Notes: generated by a model not told the origin, from the letters alone. A stretch of DNA of 30,232 bases from DATKMG01 sp035541995 (GCA_035541995.1 DATKMG010000071.1:1-30232), one strand, 5' to 3'. Counted from the first letter of the stretch, positions 15,489 to 24,037 are shown. Translations and numbers: made by a program.

Positions 15489-15998
15489 TTACTCTGGACC
15501 ACCGGGAGGTTCGTGAGCTGAAAATCTAACAATCAAGACCGGGCAACCGGCTGTTCTAAGAACATTCTCAGCCACGCTCCCGAGCACCATGAGCCTGAAT
15601 CCTGTCCTTCCATGAGTTCCCATCACAATCAGGTCGATGCATTCCTCCGCGGCTAACCGAACTATCTGTTCAGATGGAATTCCTATTCTGGAATACGTCT
15701 TAACTTCTTTCAGCGCCGACCGAAATTCCTTCGTCATGGATTCGAGTTCCGTATTCACTGATCTCGCGACACTCTTTTGAAGTTGATCAGCAACAACTGT
15801 CTGAATGAGAATAGGAATGTTGCGTACGTAGAAGGCCAGGGGTACCGCCCAAGGATCGGTGACATGGACAATTGCAAGGCTGGCCCCAAAGGCCTTGGCA
15901 TATTCACAGGCGCATTGGCCAGCGGCTAATGAATTCTCGGAGAAGTCAGTGCAGAACAGAATTTTTTTTTGGGAATCATCATCTGAGCCTCCCCCCAC
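15489..15998 (-). CDS. Universal stress protein (UspA family)
   Basis: The 169-residue product has the UspA fold: KKILFCTDFSENSLAAGQCA at the start, a central helical insert, and the ATP-binding GTHGRTG followed by LGSVAENVLRTAGCPVLIV at the end, the G-x-x-G plus G-S pattern of nucleotide-binding members. In-frame initiation must use GTG at 15996-15998. The better ribosome site, GGGGGAGG, instead points to an ATG pair a few bases downstream that is one base out of phase. A run of nine adenines (coding strand; 15962-15970) lies between that ATG and the conserved domain. One extra adenine would fuse it in frame. Likely role is stress or energy-state sensing in the cytoplasm. Confidence 0.88.
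   Translation of the reverse strand: MGGGSDDDSQKKILFCTDFSENSLAAGQCACEYAKAFGASLAIVHVTDPWAVPLAFYVRNIPILIQTVVADQLQKSVARSVNTELESMTKEFRSALKEVKTYSRIGIPSEQIVRLAAEECIDLIVMGTHGRTGFRLMVLGSVAENVLRTAGCPVLIVRFSAHEPPGGPE
15962..15970 (-). repeat. A9 homopolymer near the start of the universal stress protein gene
   Basis: Nine adenines on the coding strand lie about eight codons into the gene, just after the strongest ribosome site and an out-of-phase ATG. Slippage here would switch the frame. Confidence 0.6.
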
Positions 15999-16054
15999 TA
16001 GGACCTGAAACCAAATCGCGGATCAGCCGTCGATCTTCAACTTGTTTCAATAGT

Positions 16055-16804
16055 TCACGCCCTCTTCTCCTCTGCTTGTTCACGTGCTTCGCCGACAGCT
16101 GAAGATGTTGTTCCAAGTTCAAGAAGAGTAGCGCACATCCTGTTTAGATGCTCGTTTATTGCCGTCATGGAATCCAATATAGCCAAGTAAGTTGACGATG
16201 CAAGAGGGGAACAGAATCCTCCTTCCAAGCGCTTCCAATGGGCCAACCTGAAATCTAGCAGCATTTGGCCCAACTTCTTGCTCTGGGACATAATGTGTTC
16301 AAGGATAACCTTGTTGGGTGTTACAAGGGAATCACGTAGGTTGGTGATCATATCAGACAAAAACACAAAGAGTTGATGAAGCTCCTCATGGGCCTTGTAG
16401 GTAAAAGGTATACCGTCCCGACCCTTGACCCGGCAACGGTTCAAGATACGCTCAAGCATGTCCCCTATTCCTGCCATGCGGTAAGGAAACCTGATAAGGC
16501 CCTTCAGCAGATCTGTCCTCAATTTTGAAGAAGCGAGGTCTGTGGTGAGCACTTTTTCCTGCTGATGAACTTCCTTTGCCAGAGACTCACAGGCATCCAT
16601 CTGTTTCTGTGACCCACTGACTACACATTTTGAAAGAAGCCTGATCATTTCGATGATCTTGCTGCTCATCATCAGCAAGCCTTCCTGCAAAGAGACGGCC
16701 TCGGAAACCGGCCGGCTATGCAGATCCTCCAGTCTGAGAGCCTCGGCATTGTGCTTGGGACTGATAATGCGAAAAGGGTCAAAGAATAGAGCTTTTTCTT
16801 TCAT
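16055..16804 (-). CDS. PhoU-like helical protein (Na/Pi-cotransporter-associated type)
   Basis: The 249-residue product is almost wholly helical, with two similar halves of long heptad-like helices (SLQEGLLMMSSKIIEMIRLL and EELHQLFVFLSDMITNLRD) around an RFPYRMAGIGDMLERILNRC segment. This is the layout of PhoU-domain proteins such as the C-terminal part of Na/Pi cotransporters, which bind metal clusters and control phosphate uptake. No membrane segment is present, so it would be a free cytoplasmic PhoU-like protein. AGGAGG lies nine bases before the ATG. Its start overlaps the stop of a 32-codon upstream frame (ATGA), suggesting coupled translation. The family call is moderate because no single diagnostic motif exists. 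Confidence 0.6.
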   Translation of the reverse strand: MKEKALFFDPFRIISPKHNAEALRLEDLHSRPVSEAVSLQEGLLMMSSKIIEMIRLLSKCVVSGSQKQMDACESLAKEVHQQEKVLTTDLASSKLRTDLLKGLIRFPYRMAGIGDMLERILNRCRVKGRDGIPFTYKAHEELHQLFVFLSDMITNLRDSLVTPNKVILEHIMSQSKKLGQMLLDFRLAHWKRLEGGFCSPLASSTYLAILDSMTAINEHLNRMCATLLELGTTSSAVGEAREQAEEKRA

Positions 16805-16899
16805 TTCAAGTGCCTCCTGAGCGTCAGCGGACCATAGAGGGTCAAGGCAAATCCAAGTTGTTCCACAACATCCCGTTGCAGTTCTGCACCTGTTTTCAT
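16801..16899 (-). CDS. 32-residue upstream frame coupled to the PhoU-like gene
   Basis: An ATG with GAGGA eight bases before it opens a 32-codon frame beginning MKTGAELQRDVVEQLGF and ending with TGA that overlaps the next gene's ATG. The opening resembles the start of BON-domain envelope proteins (K-x-D-x-x-L-Q-x-D-V-x-x-E-L), but the rest does not, so it may be the stub of such a gene now acting as a leader that feeds ribosomes to the PhoU-like gene. Confidence 0.4.
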   Translation of the reverse strand: MKTGAELQRDVVEQLGFALTLYGPLTLRRHLK

Positions 16900-16990
16900 A
16901 ATTGAAGTCCTCACTTTTCGGTTGTGCTCGTTAGCACCAAAGGCCGCATCTTGCTAACATTCTAATAAGCATGAGGACTATGAGCGATGT

Positions 16991-18112
16991 TTAAGCCATC
17001 GTCCCAACCGTCCTACGAAAGCGTGCGAGCGCAATACTGAATAAACCTGCGCCGATCACCGCGAGAGCGAGGAATGGCCGCCAGACGACGTCGATGCCGG
17101 CCCCGCGGTAAAGGATTTGCTGGGCGAAGATGACAAAATGCGTCGTCGGCGCCCCCAGCATCACGTACTGAACCAACTCGGGCATGCTCTCACGCGGGGT
17201 CAGGCCGCCGGACAGCGACTGTAGCGGCAGCAGGACCAGGATCAGCAGGAGGGCGAACTGCGGCATCGTGCCGGCGAAGGTGGCCAGGAAGATGCCCAGC
17301 GACGTGGCGGCGAACAGGTGGATCGCTGCGCCGCACAGGAAGAGTGGGATCGAACCCTGGATGGGGACCGACAGCAGCCCCCGCACGACGAGGGTGAGGG
17401 ATAAGGAACAGGCGACGACCACCACCAGCCCCATCGACCAGATCTTGCTCGTCATGATCTCGAACGGCGTTACCGGCATCACCAGAAGGTGCTCAATCGT
17501 GCCGCGCTCGCGCTCGCGGAGCAGCGCGGCGCCGGTGAGGATCATCGCCAGCAAGGTGACCTGGTCGATCAGTTTCACCACGCTCATGAACCAGTACCGG
17601 TCCAGGTTGGGGTTGAAGCGCACCCGCCACGCCAGATCCACCGGCGGCCGGGGGACAGACCGGTAGCGCTGGAGGAACGTCTGCACCTCGCCGTTGACGA
17701 TCGTCTGGACGTACCCGCTGCCGTTGAAGGCCTGGAGCATCCGGTTCGCATCGACGTTGAGCTGGACCGCGGGTGCGCGGCCGGCCAGCACGTCCTCCTG
17801 GAACTTGGGAGGGATGTCCAGGGCGAAGGTGTCCAGCCCGGCGTCCATCCGCGAATCCATCTCGTCTATTGTCACCATCCGCGCAGGCAAGAACCACGGC
17901 GGGTAGAATGCGTTGACGATCCGCTGAGACAACGGCGACTGGTCCTCGTCCACGATCGCGATTGGCGCCTGGTGGAGCGTGTCGGCCACCCCGGTCCCGA
18001 CCAAATAGATATCCAGCGTGAAGGCATAGGCGATCAGCACCAACATGATCGGGTCGCGGATCAGGCTCCAAAACTCTTTGACTCCCAAGTGCAGAATATT
18101 ATCCATGCGCAT
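16991..18112 (-). CDS. yhhJ: ABC-2 type transporter permease, YhhJ-like
   Basis: The 373-residue product has one N-terminal membrane helix (IMLVLIAYAFTLDIYLVGTG), a long periplasmic domain of about 140 residues (IAIVDEDQSPLSQRIVNAF, DANRMLQAFNGSGYVQ), and five or six C-terminal membrane helices with the conserved LLRERERGTIEHLLVMPVTP segment of ABC-2 exporters. It starts three bases after the stop of the RbbA-like gene, so it is the last gene of a three-gene export operon. Together with that protein it would form the inner-membrane pore that works with the HlyD-family adaptor; an outer-membrane TolC-type partner is not in the window. Base composition is GC-rich like its operon partners. Confidence 0.92.
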   Translation of the reverse strand: MRMDNILHLGVKEFWSLIRDPIMLVLIAYAFTLDIYLVGTGVADTLHQAPIAIVDEDQSPLSQRIVNAFYPPWFLPARMVTIDEMDSRMDAGLDTFALDIPPKFQEDVLAGRAPAVQLNVDANRMLQAFNGSGYVQTIVNGEVQTFLQRYRSVPRPPVDLAWRVRFNPNLDRYWFMSVVKLIDQVTLLAMILTGAALLRERERGTIEHLLVMPVTPFEIMTSKIWSMGLVVVVACSLSLTLVVRGLLSVPIQGSIPLFLCGAAIHLFAATSLGIFLATFAGTMPQFALLLILVLLPLQSLSGGLTPRESMPELVQYVMLGAPTTHFVIFAQQILYRGAGIDVVWRPFLALAVIGAGLFSIALARFRRTVGTMA

Positions 18113-18115
18113 AGC

Positions 18116-20926
18116 TCAGTCCTCCTGTTTCCTCAAGAGCGCCACGCTCGATCCGACCAGCACCAGGAGGGCGATCAGCAACGGCGCGTACGAGCGGTAC
18201 AGATCGGAGAAGCCCAGGGCCTTCGAGAAGGTGCCTCGGGTGATCGTGAGGAAATGCGTGGTAGGGTAGACGCTCCCGATCAGGGCTGCGGCCCCTTCCA
18301 GCGAAGAAACCGGGTCAATGAGTCCGGAGAAGATGAGAGAAGGAAGGAGCGTGAGCACGGCAGTGGCAAAGAGAGCCGCCACCTGAGTGCGCGTGAAGGT
18401 CGAGATGAGCAGCCCTAACGAGGTGGCGCAGGCGACGTAGAGCAGCGCGCCCGCGGCCTCGGCCGCGAAGCTCCCCTTCAGCGGCACCCCGAAGTAGGTT
18501 ACCGAGAGAGCCGCGAGCAGCAGGAAGTTGAGCATCCCCAGGATCACATACGGGAGCTGCTTGCCCAGCAGGAATTCCAGGCGCGTCGTTGGCGTGACGT
18601 AAAAATTGATGATCGAGCCGAGGTCCTTCTCGCGAACCACCGAGAGCGTGGCCAGCATGGCCGGGATCAGCAGCAGCAGGAGCGGGATCACCGCCGGCAC
18701 GAATGCCACTAGGCTCTTGACGTCCGGGTTATAGCGATAGCGCAGCTCAATGGTCGCGGGCTCGACCAGGCTGCGCTGACCCAGGCCGACCTGCTGGCGC
18801 ACGCCGAGGCGATGCCGGGCCACGTAGGCCAGCCAAAGGGCATGCATGCCCAGCGCGTAGCTCCGGATCGTTTCGCCGCGATTCGGCTGGGCGCCGTCGA
18901 TCCAGATGCCGACCTGCACCGGCCGCCCGCGCTCCAGGTCGCGGCCGAAGCGGGGAGGGATCTCGACCGCCATGCTAAGCTCGCCCGACCGCATCCGCCG
19001 GTCGAGGTCCTGGTAGTCGACGATCGGCGCCTGTTCGACGAAATACCGGGGCGTGCCGAAAATATTGAGGATGTAATCACGACTGGCGGTCGTCTGGTCG
19101 CGGTCGAGCACGGCGAAGCTCAGGTGCTCCACGTCCAGAGTGATGCCGTAACCCATGATGATCATCAGGATCACACTGCCCAGCCCAGCCAGTGTCATGC
19201 GAATCGGGTCGCGGGTCAGCTCGAGCAGCTCGCGGTAGCTGCAGCTCAGCAGCCGCTGGAGGCTGAACCAGGAGCTGATTCGGCTCGGGGTGGAGTCGGA
19301 CTCCGCTGCCGCGCCCGCCTTGGCCAGCACGGTTTGCGCCGCCGCCGGCTCGGCGGCCTGACCCTTGGATGCCGCCTCTTGCAGGTAGCTGATGAAAGCG
19401 TCTTCCAGCGTGGCCATACCACTCTTTTCGACCAGCCCGGTCGGCGTGTCGCTGACCAGCACCTGGCCGGCGTGCATCAGCGAGATGCGGTCACAGCGCC
19501 CGGCCTCGTTGATGAAGTGGGTGGAGACGAAGATGGTGACCTTGTCGCGGCGGGAGAGTTCGATCAGGTGTTCCCAGAAGCTGTCCCGCGCCACCGGATC
19601 GACTCCCGAGGTCGGTTCGTCGAGGATCAGCAGCTCGGGCTGGTGAATCAACGCCACCGCCAGCGACAGACGCTGCCGTTGTCCCAGAGGGAGCGAGTCG
19701 GGCAGGGAGTCTATGACCTCCTCGAGACCGAACCGCCGGGCCGTATGTTCGATTCGCTCTGGGATCTCTTCGTTCGGCACCTGAAACAGCTGTGCGTGTA
19801 ACAGCAGATTCTGCCTGACTGTCAGCTCGGAATAGAGCGAGAAGGCCTGCGACATGTAACCGACCCGCCGCCGCGTCGCGATGTCCTCGGCATCGACCTC
19901 GTGGCCGAACAGCCAGGCCTTGCCTTCGCTGGCCGGCAGCAGGCCCGTCAGCATCTTCATCGTCGTCGTTTTGCCGCAGCCGTTGGAGCCGAGGAAGCCG
20001 AAGATCTCGCCCCGCTCGATCCGGAACGTTACGTGGTCGACGGCGACAAAGTCGCCGAAGCGCATGGTCAGGTCCCTAGCTTCGATAGCCACCTCGCCGT
20101 CGCCCGCCGCGCGCGGGGGGATCACCACCTCCCGGTGGCCGCTCCGCTTCTCCTCCGGCAGCAGGCCGATGAAGGCGGCCTCCAGGGACTGAGTCCCGGT
20201 CCGCGAAAGCAGCTCCGCGGGCGTGCCGGTGGCGAGCACCCGCCCGGCGTCCATCGCGACCAGCCAATCAAACCGTGCGGCTTCCTCCATGTAGGCGGTC
20301 GCCACCAGGACGCTCATGCCCGGCCGGTCGGCACGGATGCGGTCGATCAGCTCCCAGAACTGCCGCCGCGACAGGGGATCCACTCCGGTCGTCGGCTCGT
20401 CGAGGATCAGCAGGTCCGGGTCATGGATCAGTGCGCAGCACAGGCAGAGCTTCTGCTTCATGCCGCCGGACAACTTGCCGGCAGGCCTGTCAGCAAATGG
20501 CGCAAGGCCTGTGCTCTCCAGCAGCTCGGCGATGCGGCGCTTCGATTCGGCATGGCTGTGGCCGAAAAGCCGGCCGAAAAAATCAGCGTTCTCGAAGATC
20601 GAAAGCGTCAGGTACAGGTTCTTGCCCAAGCCCTGGGGCATGTACGCTATGCGTGGGCAGGCCGTCCTGCGGAAGCCCGCGTCCGCCATGTCGCCCCCGA
20701 GCACCTCGACCTGGCCCTGCTGAATTCGGCGGGAGCCGGCAATCAGCGCCAGCAGGCTGGACTTGCCCACGCCATCCGGGCCGATCAGGCCGACCATGCG
20801 GCCGGCCGGCAGGTCAAGGCTCACGGCATCAAGGGCGAGCGTCTTACCGTACCGCAAGCTGACTTCAGTCACTCGAGCCACCGGCGCCGAATCGGATTGG
20901 CCGACGAAGGAGGTACGATTAGTCAT
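18116..20926 (-). CDS. rbbA: RbbA/YhiH-like fused ABC transporter: two ATPase domains plus permease
   Basis: The 936-residue product joins two ABC ATPase domains to an ABC-2 permease. Domain 1 has Walker A GPDGVGKSS (49-57), signature LSGGMKQ (152-158) and Walker B LLILDEPTTGVDP. Domain 2 has Walker A GSNGCGKTT (313-321), a degenerate signature LPLGQRQRL (412-420) and LLILDEPTSGVDP. Domain 1 has TAYMEEA where domain 2 has the usual THFINEA, so it lacks the switch histidine. From about 555 come a membrane helix, a large external loop and five more helices. This is the plan of E. coli RbbA, which has been linked to ribosomes, and of related drug exporters. It overlaps the adaptor gene by eight bases. 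GC content is well above the flanks. Confidence 0.94.
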   Translation of the reverse strand: MTNRTSFVGQSDSAPVARVTEVSLRYGKTLALDAVSLDLPAGRMVGLIGPDGVGKSSLLALIAGSRRIQQGQVEVLGGDMADAGFRRTACPRIAYMPQGLGKNLYLTLSIFENADFFGRLFGHSHAESKRRIAELLESTGLAPFADRPAGKLSGGMKQKLCLCCALIHDPDLLILDEPTTGVDPLSRRQFWELIDRIRADRPGMSVLVATAYMEEAARFDWLVAMDAGRVLATGTPAELLSRTGTQSLEAAFIGLLPEEKRSGHREVVIPPRAAGDGEVAIEARDLTMRFGDFVAVDHVTFRIERGEIFGFLGSNGCGKTTTMKMLTGLLPASEGKAWLFGHEVDAEDIATRRRVGYMSQAFSLYSELTVRQNLLLHAQLFQVPNEEIPERIEHTARRFGLEEVIDSLPDSLPLGQRQRLSLAVALIHQPELLILDEPTSGVDPVARDSFWEHLIELSRRDKVTIFVSTHFINEAGRCDRISLMHAGQVLVSDTPTGLVEKSGMATLEDAFISYLQEAASKGQAAEPAAAQTVLAKAGAAAESDSTPSRISSWFSLQRLLSCSYRELLELTRDPIRMTLAGLGSVILMIIMGYGITLDVEHLSFAVLDRDQTTASRDYILNIFGTPRYFVEQAPIVDYQDLDRRMRSGELSMAVEIPPRFGRDLERGRPVQVGIWIDGAQPNRGETIRSYALGMHALWLAYVARHRLGVRQQVGLGQRSLVEPATIELRYRYNPDVKSLVAFVPAVIPLLLLLIPAMLATLSVVREKDLGSIINFYVTPTTRLEFLLGKQLPYVILGMLNFLLLAALSVTYFGVPLKGSFAAEAAGALLYVACATSLGLLISTFTRTQVAALFATAVLTLLPSLIFSGLIDPVSSLEGAAALIGSVYPTTHFLTITRGTFSKALGFSDLYRSYAPLLIALLVLVGSSVALLRKQED

Positions 20927-21989
20927 TGGGAAGTCTTACCTCCAAATTCGCAGGCCATTTGGACTGAGGATCTAAGCGTACATAGGCCATCCCCGGCAAT
21001 CCGGTTTTTACGCGACGAATATGTTGCTTAAGCAGTTCCGGAGGAATATGCGCCTTGATCCGGAAGGTCAGCTTCTGCCGCTCCTCGGCAGTCTCCACAG
21101 TCTTTGGCGTAAACTGAGCGACATCCGCAATGAAGGTCACCGATGCCGGAATGACGTACTGCGGAGCGGCATCGAGTATCAACCGGGCCTCGGTCCCCAC
21201 CCGGACCCGACCAGCCGTGTCCGTCGGCAGGAAGAAGGTCATATAGACGTCGGAGAGATCAACCAGGTTCAGCACTTTACCGCCCGCGTTGAGCACCTCG
21301 GCGGGCTGCGAGATGCGATACTGCACGCGACAGTCGCGCGGCGACTTCAACGCGCTGTCGTTGATGTCCGCCTGGATTCGTTCAATGGTCGCCTGCGTTG
21401 CCTCGATGGCTGCTTGCGATCCGATGACGGCCGCTTTGGCAGTGGCGATACCTGCGTCCGCTGCCGCTACGTTCGCCTCCGACGCCCTGAATGCCGCTTC
21501 TCTGCTGTAGAAAGTGGCACGGTCGTCGTCGAGGTGTTCCTGAGGTCTGGCCCCCGTCTCAACTAGGCTTTCCGTGCGAGTTAAATGCTGTCTTGCGACG
21601 TCGAGCTCGGCCTTGCGCTGCGCCACCACGGACAACGCTGCCGCCTTCTCGCTCTCGCGCTGCACTACAGTGCTTCTGGCAGTTGCCAGGGCACTTTGCG
21701 CCAGACGTCGTTTTGCCTCGGCTTCCCGGAGCTCGGCCGTAAGCACGTCCGTGTCCATTTGAGCTACGACTTGACCGGCGGCGACAAGGTCGCCTTCGTC
21801 CACAAATTCGGCCGCAATGCGGCCTGCAATCTTCGCCGCAACATCGATCTCCGTCGCCTCGATACGCCCGTTGGTGCTCACAAATCCTTCCGGCAATCCC
21901 GCGGGCCGCAAGAATTTCCACCCGGAATAAGCGAGGACGCCTACTACGACGATCGCCGCTGCCAATATAAGCCATTTTCGAGAGATCAT
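20919..21989 (-). CDS. yhiI: HlyD-family periplasmic adaptor, YhiI-like
   Basis: The 356-residue product begins with a membrane anchor (WLILAAAIVVVGVLAYSGW), then the lipoyl-like half GRIEATEIDVAAKIAGRI and DEGDLVAAGQVVAQMD, a long alpha-hairpin of about 130 residues rich in Ala and Glu, the second lipoyl half (ALKSPRDCRVQYRISQPAEV) and a beta-barrel domain. These are membrane-fusion proteins that link inner-membrane exporters to an outer-membrane channel. AAGGA precedes the ATG. It is the first gene of the operon with the RbbA-like and YhhJ-like genes. No regulator or TolC gene is adjacent, so control and the outer-membrane partner are unknown. The exported substrate cannot be inferred. Confidence 0.94.
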   Translation of the reverse strand: MISRKWLILAAAIVVVGVLAYSGWKFLRPAGLPEGFVSTNGRIEATEIDVAAKIAGRIAAEFVDEGDLVAAGQVVAQMDTDVLTAELREAEAKRRLAQSALATARSTVVQRESEKAAALSVVAQRKAELDVARQHLTRTESLVETGARPQEHLDDDRATFYSREAAFRASEANVAAADAGIATAKAAVIGSQAAIEATQATIERIQADINDSALKSPRDCRVQYRISQPAEVLNAGGKVLNLVDLSDVYMTFFLPTDTAGRVRVGTEARLILDAAPQYVIPASVTFIADVAQFTPKTVETAEERQKLTFRIKAHIPPELLKQHIRRVKTGLPGMAYVRLDPQSKWPANLEVRLPND

Positions 21990-22072
21990 AGTCCTTGCCT
22001 GTTCTGGTGGGTCAGGTCCACCGCATGGTTAATGATGGGTATTTCCTCATTTTCCCTGGCTCCCATTCCCAT

Positions 22073-23239
22073 TCAAGTGTCCAAAGGCACCTGATGGGGG
22101 ATGGTGAAGAAAAACGTCGAGCCTTTACCCGGCTTGGATTTGACCCAGATCCGTCCCCCGTGATGCTCGACGATTTTCTTACAATTGGCCAATCCTATTC
22201 CGGTTCCAGGACGATCCGCACTCGAATCGATCCGCTTAAAAATACGAAAGATTCTGTCGAAATAGGGTGGTTCGATTCCAATACCGTTGTCTTTGACAGA
22301 GAACCTCCACTCGCTCCCTTCCAAAGATGCTCCGACATGAATCTCGGGGGGATCATCACCGGCAAACTTGATTGCGTTGCCTACAAGGTTTTGAAATACC
22401 TGGATGAGCATGGACTGATTCGCCATCACTGTGGGAAGTGAGTCAGTTGTGACGGTTGCCCCACTCGCCTCTATTGCAGCTTTTAGATTGGACAGAGCCC
22501 CGGTCAACGCAGCTTTGCAATCAGTCGGTTCCAAGTTTCCCGCATTCCTGCCCAGACGTGAATACGATAATAGGCTTTGAATGAGACAATCCATACGAGT
22601 GATTGTCTCGAGTACACGCGAGATGAATTCGTGGGCCTGTCCGTCCAGGCTATCCCTGTACCGCCTTTGCAAAATCTTTACGTACGCTGCAATCCCAATA
22701 AGCGGCTCTCTTAGATCGTGGGCAGCCACATACGCAAATTCTTCCAGATCCTTGTTACTGCGCGCCAGCGCCTCCGTTTGAGCACGAAGCATCTCTTCCG
22801 TGCGCTTGAGATTACTCAGATCCTTGATTATGGTGACTATGCTCACCGGTTCGGCTCTTTCGTTGGTCAAGAGTGAGAGGCTTACTAAGACCGGGATAGT
22901 GGCGCCGGACTTTGTTAAGTGGGTGAACTCCACATTCTTAATCGTTTCTCCCTGCTTGCAGCGCACATGGTAGTCTTCTGCCTGTGCGTGAAGGTGTGAA
23001 GGCATGATTGTCATTACGGATTTTCCGATCAGCTCATCCCGGCGCCAACCATAGGTTTCTTCAGCCGTGCGATTCATGTCTATGACAGTGCCTTCCAAGT
23101 CCCTGATGAAAATCGGATCAATGGCATCCATAAATACTTTAGAAGCGTGAAACAGTTTTTCTTGCGCGAACTTGAATTCACTGGTTTCAGGTTCGGCGCC
23201 CAAGACCCTGAGAAGCGTGTCATCCTGAGAGCGTTCCAC
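22073..23239 (-). CDS. PAS-domain sensor histidine kinase (soluble)
   Basis: I chose the GTG at 23237-23239, with AAGGAG seven bases upstream, over a TTG seven codons earlier; this gives 388 residues. A PAS domain (FMDAIDPIFIRDLEGTVIDM to VSIVTIIKDLSNLKR) is followed by a short coiled coil, a dimerisation domain with the phospho-acceptor histidine in FAYVAAHDLREPL, and an ATPase domain with N box FQNLVGNAIKF, G1 VKDNGIGI and G2 GTGIGLANCKKIVE. There is no membrane helix, so it senses a cytoplasmic signal. The kinase core matches the phytochrome-like group that often lacks a dedicated neighbour. No response regulator is adjacent, so it is probably an orphan kinase. Confidence 0.93.
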   Translation of the reverse strand: MERSQDDTLLRVLGAEPETSEFKFAQEKLFHASKVFMDAIDPIFIRDLEGTVIDMNRTAEETYGWRRDELIGKSVMTIMPSHLHAQAEDYHVRCKQGETIKNVEFTHLTKSGATIPVLVSLSLLTNERAEPVSIVTIIKDLSNLKRTEEMLRAQTEALARSNKDLEEFAYVAAHDLREPLIGIAAYVKILQRRYRDSLDGQAHEFISRVLETITRMDCLIQSLLSYSRLGRNAGNLEPTDCKAALTGALSNLKAAIEASGATVTTDSLPTVMANQSMLIQVFQNLVGNAIKFAGDDPPEIHVGASLEGSEWRFSVKDNGIGIEPPYFDRIFRIFKRIDSSADRPGTGIGLANCKKIVEHHGGRIWVKSKPGKGSTFFFTIPHQVPLDT

Positions 23240-23509
23240 GACTCTTCTCCTTACGGGCAATCATTTCCAATCATCGGGCACTATCCTGATTTGGTCCTCA
23301 GTTTCTAAGCCCCCCGCAGATGCCATCTGGACTCCTTGTTGCTGTCTGAATCCCTACTAGACCTGCGCTTTGCGCTTTTCATCGCCCAAGTCGTTCACTA
23401 AGAGCACCATCCATTTGCTATTGCCTAGCATCACGGACTGAAGGTACAGAGGCCAGGCCGGCACATGGAGGTACTTCTCTCGTGCTTCACCGAAAGCAGT
23501 GCAACAAAT

Positions 23510-23896
23510 TCAGCGCCTTCGCTTCGATCCTTTTGCATCATCTTCAAACTGTCCCCAGTAATTCCGTTCACACTCCTGCATACATTGTAAATACAAAGCA
23601 GGACTGCTCTGTTCGATAGTAGTGTCAAGCTCTTTCGCCACCTCCGAAACAGGACTTTCCGAATCACTAAATCCCGTTGGAGGAGGGGAACCATAACGCC
23701 CGCGGCAGGCATTCTGGCATGCGTTGATATCGACCACGGTATCGCCATCGGCCTGCACGACGTGTTGTGCCTTAATCAATGTGCAGCACCGGATCCCATG
23801 CACAGTTTCTCCAATTTCAGCGGGTACCAAGCATGGAATGAAGAACGGCACAATCATGACGACCATAAGTCTAATGACCGTACGAACAGCGGTCAT
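23510..23896 (-). CDS. Exported protein with two CxxxC motifs, last gene of envelope operon
   Basis: The 128-residue product starts with an ATG six bases after AGGAGGT. A signal peptide (TVIRLMVVMIVPFFIPCLV) leads to a mature part with HGIRCCTLIKAQHV, then NACQNACRGRYG, a Ser/Pro/Glu-rich middle, and QCMQECERNYWGQFEDDAKG. The paired N-x-C-x-x-x-C and C-x-x-x-C...W-x-x-F-[DE] pattern is shared with the smaller protein at 8420-8671, suggesting one family of disulfide-braced or metal-binding helical-hairpin proteins. It is 12 bp downstream of the 42-residue membrane protein gene and in line with a lipoprotein gene, so the three probably act together in the envelope. Function unknown. Confidence 0.7.
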   Translation of the reverse strand: MTAVRTVIRLMVVMIVPFFIPCLVPAEIGETVHGIRCCTLIKAQHVVQADGDTVVDINACQNACRGRYGSPPPTGFSDSESPVSEVAKELDTTIEQSSPALYLQCMQECERNYWGQFEDDAKGSKRRR

Positions 23897-23908
23897 TGTG
23901 TCACCTCC

Positions 23909-24037
23909 TCAGCTTTCCGCTGAGCACGGATATGATTGATAGCCGATTGTGCTTTGCCACAACACGAAGAGTGCCAAGACCATCGTTATGTTGACGAAAA
24001 AGCCTCTTTTCTCCGCCTTTTGAGCATGCCCTTCCAT
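23909..24037 (-). CDS. 42-residue single-pass membrane protein
   Basis: From an ATG with AGGGT just upstream the frame encodes MEGHAQKAEKRGFFVNITMV, then LALFVLWQSTIGYQ, and a short tail. It is one basic leader plus one membrane helix. It sits between the lipoprotein gene (30 bp upstream) and the double-CxxxC gene (12 bp downstream) on the same strand. Its FFVNITMVL segment and the DNA around it resemble peptides in the three dispersed repeats (FVNVTMAPL, SNVTTVLPF, FINLTTVLPG), so this may be the living relative of those decayed copies. No family recognised. Confidence 0.55.
   Translation of the reverse strand: MEGHAQKAEKRGFFVNITMVLALFVLWQSTIGYQSYPCSAES

Noticed and set aside
17489..18418. 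Long plus-strand open frames of 309, 329 and 376 codons opposite the ABC export operon
   Set aside because: They are antisense shadows in GC-rich DNA; the minus-strand genes have full family motifs, and the shadow products are rich in Arg, His, Gln and Asp with no motif or ribosome site.
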